From Syngnathus acus (taxonomy: Eukaryota > Chordata > Actinopteri > Syngnathiformes > Syngnathidae), in contig NC_051094.1 in assembly GCF_901709675.1 (NCBI RefSeq), positions 17,460,501 to 17,524,500 on the forward strand: a DNA stretch of 64,000 nt, read 5' to 3'. The translations under genes were made by a program, and so were the position numbers. A model generated the notes under the pieces. It did no database searches and was not told where the DNA came from. It saw nothing but the letters and a program-made list of their open reading frames with translations. Within the stretch, counting starts at the first letter, position 1. Each line of letters opens with the position of its first letter. Positions 57,975-64,000 of the stretch are shown here, one piece after another.

Positions 57975-59221
57975 ATGAAGACAAAGGAACACACCAGGCA
58001 GGTCCGAGATACTGTTGTGGAGAAGTTTAAAGCCGGATTTGGATACAAAAAGATTTCCCAAGCTTTAAACATCTCAAGGAGCACTGTGCAAGCAATTATA
58101 TTGAAATGGAAGGAGTATCAGACCACTGCAAATCTACCAAGACCCGGCCGTCCCTCCAAACTTTCATCTCAAACAAGGAGAAGACTGATCAGAGATGCAG
58201 CCAAGAGGCCCATGATCACTCTGGATGAACTGCAGATAACTACAGCTGAGGTGGGAGAGTCTGTCCATAGGACAACAATCAGTCGTGCACTGCACAAATC
58301 TGGCCTTTATGGAAGAGTGGCAAGAAGATATCCATAAAAAGTCTCGTTTAAAGATTGCCACAAGCCACCTGGGAGACACAGCAAACGTGGAAGAAGGTGC
58401 TCTGGTCAGATGAAACCAAAATCGAACTTTTTGGCCACAATGTAAAACGATATGTTTGGCGTAAAAGCAACACAGCTCATCACCCTGAACACACCATCCC
58501 CACTGTCAAACATGGTGGTGGCAGCATCATGGTTTGGGCCTGCTTTTCTTCAGCAGGGATAGGGAAGATGGCTAAAATTGATGGGAAGATGGATGGAGCC
58601 AAATACAGGACCATTTTGGAAGAAAACCTGTTGGAGTCTGCAAAAGACCTGAGACTGGGACGGAGATTTATCTTCTAACAGGACAATGGAAATGGGACCC
58701 ATTGCCTCCCTGCTTGGCACTCAGCATTAAGGGTTGGAATTGGGGGGTTAGATCACCAACTGATTCCCGAGCGCGGCACCGCTGCTGCTCACTGCTCCCC
58801 TCTCCCCCAGGGGATGGATTAAAATCACACGGGGATGGGTTAAATGCAGAGGACAAATTTCACCACACCCAGGTGTGTGTGTGACGATCATTGGGACTTT
58901 AACTTTAACTTTAATGATCCAAAACATAAAGCCAAATCTACAATGGAATGGTTCACAAATAGACGTATCCAGGTGTTAGAATGGCCAAGTCAAAGTCCAG
59001 ACCTGAATCCAATCGAGAATCTGTGGAAAGAGCTGAAGACTGCTGTTCACAAACGCTCTCCATCCAACCTCACTGAGCTCGAGCTGTTTTGCAAGGAAGA
59101 ATGGGCAAGAATTCCAGTCTCTCGATGTGCAAAACTGATAGAGACATACCCCAAGCGTCTTGCAGCTGTAATTGCAGCAAAAGGTGGCGCTACAAAGTAT
59201 TCGCGCAAGGGGGCCGAATAA
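57975..59221 (+). pseudogene. Tc1-like transposase, frameshifted and split by SINE
   Basis: Starts MKTKEHTRQVRDTVVEKFKA with a helix-turn-helix region and the linker LPRPGRPSKLSSQTRRR. The frame breaks near 58337. It resumes with VLWSDETKIELFG (first Asp) and, after the [24 protein letters not shown] (Glu of DD34E). The second Asp lies in the split segment QDND. Ends at TAA about 59219. Not functional. Confidence 0.88.
58689..58912 (+). mobile_element. tRNA-derived SINE, 5'-truncated, in Tc1-like transposase
   Basis: From GAAATGGGACCCATTGCCTC to GGGACTTTAACTTTAACTTT. AATG at 58685-58688 and 58913-58916 is a short probable duplication. Same family as 12118. Confidence 0.85.
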
Positions 59222-60010
59222 TATTGCACGCCCCACTTTTCAGTTTTTTATTTGTTAAAAAAGTTTAAATTATCCAATAAATTTTGTTCCACTTCACGAT
59301 TGTGTCCCACTTGTTGATTCTTGACAAAAAATTAAACTTTTATATCTTTATGTTTGAAGCCTGAAATGTCTCGAAATGTTGAAAGTTTCAAGGGGGCCGA
59401 ATACTTTCGCAAGGCACTGTATATACAATCCACACGCGCACACACTGCAAATCCACACCCACACATCCACACAAGCATACAAGTGTGCGTATTTAAAAAT
59501 GAAGCGGGAGCAAAACTGAGTTTGGTATTGTGGTGAATTCTCTTCGATGGTCAGCTGGTCTTCCAAACAAACGGTGAAAAAGTGTCTGGCTTGGGGAAGG
59601 AAAACTCACACACGGCTGATTGGGGAAAGATTTTATTCAACCGATGTCAGAGAGAAGTGTCTCGCGCCCTAGCCAAGATGTCGAGTTCCTTTGTCTACTC
59701 TCGCCCTAAAACTTATACCCCCGCGCTTCCCTTCACTCGGGTGCGCGCACACGGGGCTGTTGGATGATCTATGACCCCTCAGTCAGCCTCCCCAACTCTA
59801 CACAGTGCATATCTTGTCAGTTGTTAATGGAAACCAGATGTGTCTCGTGCCAACGAGTCTACATTCCTGGACCAAGCCCCAAACAATCCCGCACGAACCT
59901 GACCCGAACATGACCCGGTCACACTTCGCCTTACTAGTGAGATATACATTGCATGATACCAGAATAAAAATTTACAACAGTATTCACATTTTTATTACCG
60001 GTAATGGTCA

Positions 60011-61060
60011 TCAATTGCACCCATCAAAGTCATCATCCTCTGTTTCCGCATTGAAATCTCCAACTGACATGCCAGGTTCACATTCTTCACTGTCACTTTC
60101 CGTGGCGTGCGGCTCCTCGGCTATGATGCCGGCTTTTACGAAAGCTCGCACAACAGTGCCAGCAGACATGTTAGCCCAAGCATCCACAATCCATTCGCAA
60201 ATTGTGGCGTAACTCTTCCGGCGCTGCCTTCCACTCGGCGTGAAACTGTGCTCTCCATCGGTCATCCATCGCTCCCACGTCGCTCGCAGCTTTACTTTGA
60301 ACGGCCGGTTCACTCCGATGTCCAGCGGTTGGAGTTGCTTTGTCGTGCCTCCCGGAATGACAACAACCTCGGCGTTCATTTGCTTCACCAGTTTTTTCAC
60401 ATCGGCTGTGAGATGGGCACGCATAGAGTCACAGATCAACAGCGATGGTGATTGGTGGAAAAAACCACCTGGTCTCCTCACATACACCTCCCTCAGCCAC
60501 TCAGTCATCATTTCCTCATCCATCCAACCCTTTTCATTTGCCTTAATGATGACTCCTGCTGGAAACTTCTCTTTAGGCAAAGTCTTTTTTTTTTTTTTTT
60601 TTAAATCACCATAGGCGGCAGTTTCTGTCCATTAGCATGGCAGCCAAGCACAACAGTAAAAGACGACTTTTCGTATCCCGTTGTGCGTATCGCAATCGTC
60701 TTGGTCCCTTTCTTCTCCACAGTGTGATTCACCGGGGTGTCGAAAGTGAGCGGCATCCATGTTGGTGATGTGGCTGGGCTGGATTTGTTTGTCGGCGATG
60801 CGTTTGCTGCAGTTCTTTGCTCGATGATCCAGTGTTCGAGACTTTCCTCTAACTCGGGCCACCTCGCCTTACGTCCACGGAAATTCAGCTGCGTCTTCTT
60901 GACCTGTCGGAGCTCGTTTTCCAGCTTCCTCCGCTTGCGAACCATCGATTCGATGATTTCAAATTCTCTCGCGGCTGCTCGATTTCCATGCTCTTCCGTG
61001 TAGCTGATGGCCTTCAGTTTGAACTGTGCTTGATACGCGTCTCTTTGCCATTTTCACTGT
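60011..61060 (-). pseudogene. Pogo/CENP-B-like transposase, frameshifted
   Basis: Minus-strand pieces give a basic N-terminal region (RKRRKLENELRQVKKTQLNF, ELEESLEHWIIEQRTA), then TPVNHTVEKKGTKTI, YEKSSFTVVLGCHANGQKLP, ICDSMRAHLTADVKKLVKQM and VIPGGTTKQLQPLDIGVNRP, the style of pogo/Tigger DDE transposases. The frame shifts near 60780 and at the T-run 60582-60602, and ends in an acidic tail (SDSEECEP, ETEDDDFDGCN). Probably dead; related to domesticated CENP-B-like proteins. Confidence 0.85.
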
Positions 61061-61390
61061 TGTCATAACAACGATGTTTTGCATGACGCATGTACCCGTT
61101 CTTTTATATACAATCCACGCCCAGACTTCCACCGCCCACACTTCCCCCTTCAACTTTTTCATGGCGTTCTCTACTACGTCCGCCTTACAACAACAACAAC
61201 ACACACACAGGGCGGGGCGTACTGCAAATCCACGCCCCCAATTCTCCCTATAACGTTGTCATGGCGCTCTTTAATCCGTCCGCCTTACAACAACAACACA
61301 CATCGGGACCACCGCATGATAGGGCGCGCCGCACATTTTGAAGAAAATCTAAGACGTTAACCCGCGCCTAATAAACGTGAAAATACGGTA

Positions 61391-61876
61391 GAGCTTTATT
61401 TTCCGACCCTCGTTGAACACACCTTCATAGTCAGCACGAGTCTTTCCACTGAGCTGTTTGCTCAGTGTGAAAAACAAAAGGAACACTTGTCAGTTGAAGT
61501 TTGTAACTTTTTTGTCCTTATTCAGAAGTCTTGTGGCATGTGCTCATCAATAGCTGAATTGAAATATATATATGCACATGGAAATAGTGACATCTTTGTT
61601 TTTATTTTGACCAAAGACTTATTTTGTTTAAAATGTTCAGAGATAATGGTGGAAATAAAGAAATAAAAAATAATCACAGCATTTTCTCAAAAACAATATA
61701 AATAGACTATCCCGCCCGTTGCCAATATATGGCAGTTAATTGTTCTGTATTGGTGAATAATTATTAAATTACGATACACAGTTTGTATGAGTTGTCTGCA
61801 TTAAACACTTGGAATTTTGTGTGGGTCTTCTGCGAGACTACTAAACAAAACAATAATAACGAAGCGAGTACCGACC
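61391..61876. other. arrdc1 intron, no recognised element
   Basis: AT-rich. Nothing supported. Confidence 0.55.
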
Positions 61877-62003
61877 GACTTAGCCAAAGTCCGGCCCGCG
61901 GGCCAAATCCAGTCCCCGGTCAGATTTTATACGGCCCGCAGCTACGGTCTTATAATGTATTATTTATGGCCCGTCTGCACTGTCAAACTGAATAAAAAAA
62001 ATC

Positions 62004-62368
62004 ATGAAACGTGAAACTGTAATTACTTCTATTACCAAAAGGTGGCAGCACCACCCTTCTCCGCTCAATTCTGCCATGGCGACTGCAAAGGAAACGAGCA
62101 AAGTTGGCATTGAGGGCCGTCGCATTCAAGAGAAATGGGAATTACAATACTTCTTCACTGAAAATCAAGGCAATTGTGTTGGTCTAATTTGTAAAGAGAC
62201 AATTGTCTTGTTTAAGGATTTCAACCTAAAGAGACAAACATGCTAACACATACGACAAGCTAACAGGGAGTGACCGCGCTGATAAAGTGAAGCAGCTCCA
62301 AGCTGAACTGGCATCACAACAGCGATTCTTCATGCGGGGCTGTGAGTCAAAAGTAAATCAAAAGTAAA
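62004..62368 (+). pseudogene. hAT transposase N-terminal remnant
   Basis: RRIQEKWELQYFFTENQGNC, LICKETIVLFKDFNLKRQ and TYDKLTGSDRADKVKQLQAE match the start of hAT transposases of the group with a Cys-x2-Cys finger region seen in ZBED/GTF2IRD2-like proteins. A TAA at about 62244 and loss of the rest leave only the N-terminus. Confidence 0.65.
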
Positions 62369-62370
62369 TA

Positions 62371-63315
62371 CCGTTTTTTTCCATGTATAATGCGCAAAAT
62401 TTAACTAGTTTATTGTCCTAAAATCTGGGGTGCGCATTATACATGGGTACAAATAAAACAAAACAAAAAAAAGTTTTTTTTTTTTTTTTTTAAGAAAATC
62501 ATGGTACAACAATTTTTGAAGAAAATCTTGTCACGGATGGTTCTTTACAACGTCACTTTCCTCTCTTTTCATTTTAACCTAACTGATCGCTGTGGTGCCT
62601 TTCTGGGCAGTCGGAGAAATCAACGCCAACAAAAGTCAAGTTTATTTATTTCAAAATAAATACATCCAGCCTAGTTAAGAAATCACCAGAAAGATCACCA
62701 TGACAATTGTGAATAATAAATAAATAATTATTATATATATTATTATTATAATAATAAATAATTGTGATAAATAACTGGAACATCACTCAAATATTGGTGA
62801 TCCCGTTGAGAGTCTCACATATTTCTTCGCTATCGAGTTTGCTACTGCATGCGCAGTGATACTGACCGGCAGAATAACATCCGGTTGTTCCCAAAGATGA
62901 TTTTTTTTCTGAAATAATTTTACGTTTACGGACTTAAGTAACCCGGCCGGGTCATACCAAAGACTATAAAAACGGGACCCATTGCCTCCCTGCTTGGCAC
63001 TCAGCATTAAGGGTTGGAATTGGGGGTTAGATCACCAAATGATTCCCGAGCGCGGCGCCGCTGCTGCTCACTGCTGCTCACTGCTCCCCTCTCCCCCAGG
63101 GGATGGATCAAAATCACACGGGGATGGGTCAAATGCAGAGGACAAATTTCACCACATGCGTGTGTGACGATCATTGGGACTTTAAAAAAAATAAAAAAAA
63201 AAAGTCGAAATTTGGGTGCGTATTATACATGGGTACAGGCTTTTTTCCAGCATCGACATGCCATTTTTAGGGTGCGTATTATACATGGGGGCGCATTATA
63301 CATGGTAAACAACGG
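62371..63315. mobile_element. MITE, near-identical to 2601-3548, carrying the SINE
   Basis: Ends CCGTTTTTTTCCATGTATAA and CATGGTAAACAACGG, TA at 62369-62370 and 63316-63317. The inside follows the copy at 2601 almost base for base, including the AT-rich TTATTATAATAATAAATAAT stretch. Confidence 0.87.
62941..63195 (+). mobile_element. tRNA-derived SINE, 5'-truncated, inside MITE
   Basis: Starts after GACTTAAGTA with ACCCGGCCGGGTCATACC, exactly as at 3151. It contains a duplicated CTGCTGCTCA near 63060-63080. Confidence 0.82.
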
Positions 63316-63964
63316 TATTACCTAATATTAAATAATTCGAAGTGGCCATGGTACTGTGGATGTTATGAACCTGTAGACGTGACACAAACTATTACTTTCT
63401 GAAAGATATTGTGAATAACGAGCAAAATTCACTTGTTTTAAGTTTTAACAATAACAGACAACTTTGCACTACTTATAACTCCTGTTTAAAATGTTCATGA
63501 GGCAAAAATTATTTTAAACTCATGTAAATTTAAGGTATTTCATACAGTTTGTCCAATGTTATCTGACTCTTCAGATATGAATGAAAGGCAGAATTTGTGT
63601 TTTTAGAGTTGTTCACATCTGCCTTAGTGGCTTATATTTGGTTATTTTGTCATTTAAAAAATAAAGACAATTGGGACAACATTTGTTTTATAACAGTGTG
63701 CATTTGTATGAAATCTTTGTAGTTAAAAAAAGTCTGAAAAAAATTTTGGCCCCCAGGCCCCTTCACTTTATCAAATCTGGCCCTCCTTGCAAAACGTTTG
63801 GACACCCCTGGACTTAGCGATGGCAGGTGCAGTGGCAGCTCACCTTTGAAAGAGCGTAGCGTCTCGTAGTATTATGTTGTCTGCGTGGATCTTATGATCG
63901 AGGGCATTTTAATGATTTTGTTGAAGTTGTTTAAATTGTTTTTTTTTTTAAAGAAAAGAATGGC

Positions 63965-64000
63965 GGGCGGCACGGTGACGCAATGGTTAGCACGTCCACC
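63965..64000 (+). mobile_element. SINE-like element, 5' end, cut by window edge
   Basis: GGGCGGCACGGTGACGCAAT followed by GGTTAGCACGTCC is the tRNA-like head of the element at 32788-33143. Confidence 0.7.

Larger units (their letters stand above)
57584..59419 (+). mobile_element. Tc1-like transposon nested in pogo-like element, with its own SINE
   Basis: Ends CAGTGCCTTGCGAAAGTATT and AATACTTTCGCAAGGCACTG with TA at 57582-57583 and 59420-59421. The terminal repeats extend about 200 bp. A SINE is inserted in the transposase at 58689. Confidence 0.93.
57468..61388 (-). mobile_element. Pogo-like transposon carrying a Tc1-like element
   Basis: Inverted ends CCGTATTTTCACG and CGTGAAAATACGG with TA at 57466-57467 and 61389-61390. 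The transposase is on the minus strand at the right. A Tc1-like element interrupts the left side at 57584-59419. A short duplication with CCGCCTTACAACAACAACA is seen at about 61180 and 61282. Confidence 0.88.
61885..63810 (+). mobile_element. hAT-type element with unequal ends, perfect 8-bp duplication
   Basis: GACTTAGC at 61877-61884 and 63811-63818. The right end reads AAAACGTTTGGACACCCCTG, as expected for hAT, but the left begins CAAAGTCCGGCCCGCGGGCC and lacks the outer CAGGGGTGTC part. It carries a transposase remnant (62004-62370) and a MITE with SINE (62371-63315). Confidence 0.87.

Noticed and set aside
60011-61060. Domesticated CENP-B/Jerky-like host gene
   Set aside because: It is flanked by intact transposon ends with TA duplications and has frameshifts, so it is a transposase remnant.
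56428-64000. Further arrdc1 exons
   Set aside because: I looked for the next arrestin C-domain segment after KIEYYVK and for the PPxY/PSAP tail and found none; the open frames here are explained by transposons.

Overview
The window is vertebrate nuclear DNA and almost certainly comes from a teleost fish, probably a percomorph. It carries spliced vertebrate genes with GT-AG introns and typical fish mobile DNA: Rex3/RTE and L2-like LINEs, Tc1-like, pogo-like and hAT transposons, tRNA-derived SINEs, and a sushi-type Ty3/gypsy chromovirus. The species cannot be named from the sequence alone. There is no operon, rRNA, CRISPR array or bacterial feature.

Two host genes lie on the + strand, head to tail. 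The 3' half of nelfb (negative elongation factor B, COBRA1) occupies 1-10551 as seven coding exons, with a 3' UTR reaching roughly 11.1 kb. The 5' part of arrdc1 (arrestin domain containing 1) starts at 32471 and has six coding exons up to 56427; its remaining exons lie beyond the window. Nearly everything else is mobile DNA: nelfb introns (1-10.4 kb), the intergenic interval (11.2-32.4 kb), and the arrdc1 introns, of which intron 5 alone is 15.2 kb.

Layout. 0.87-10.2 kb: nelfb introns with TA-flanked MITEs and a hAT element. 10.55-11.2 kb: nelfb 3' UTR with a palindromic hAT MITE. 12.1-16.6 kb: a MITE split by a nearly full-length L2-like LINE whose 990-residue ORF is open. 16.6-31.4 kb: pieces of one DNA-transposase gene, broken by an inversion and by a MITE, an RTE-like LINE (itself carrying a hAT element) and a Tc1-like element (itself carrying an L2 tail). 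17.7-18.6 and 31.8-32.3 kb: two related minisatellite blocks, the second just upstream of arrdc1. 33-41 kb: Rex3, MITE, hAT and SINE copies in arrdc1 introns 1-4. 43.5-56.1 kb: one old LINE opened by six later insertions, including a 4.8-kb chromovirus with both LTRs. 57.5-61.4 kb: a pogo-like element containing a Tc1-like element containing a SINE. 61.9-63.8 kb: a hAT element containing a MITE containing a SINE.

The most notable observations are: (i) the chromovirus has a 10-nt self-complementarity between its predicted transcript start and the site just inside its 5' LTR, as expected for Tf1/sushi-type self-priming; (ii) the arrangement at 12.4-22.8 kb looks like an inversion between two inverted MITE copies, and undoing it rejoins a transposase reading frame exactly at a TA duplication; (iii) the nested insertions give a readable order of events, supported by perfect target-site duplications; (iv) SINEs have been copied along inside MITEs. 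Positions are read by eye; exon borders and duplications were checked base by base, while edges of old fragments are approximate.
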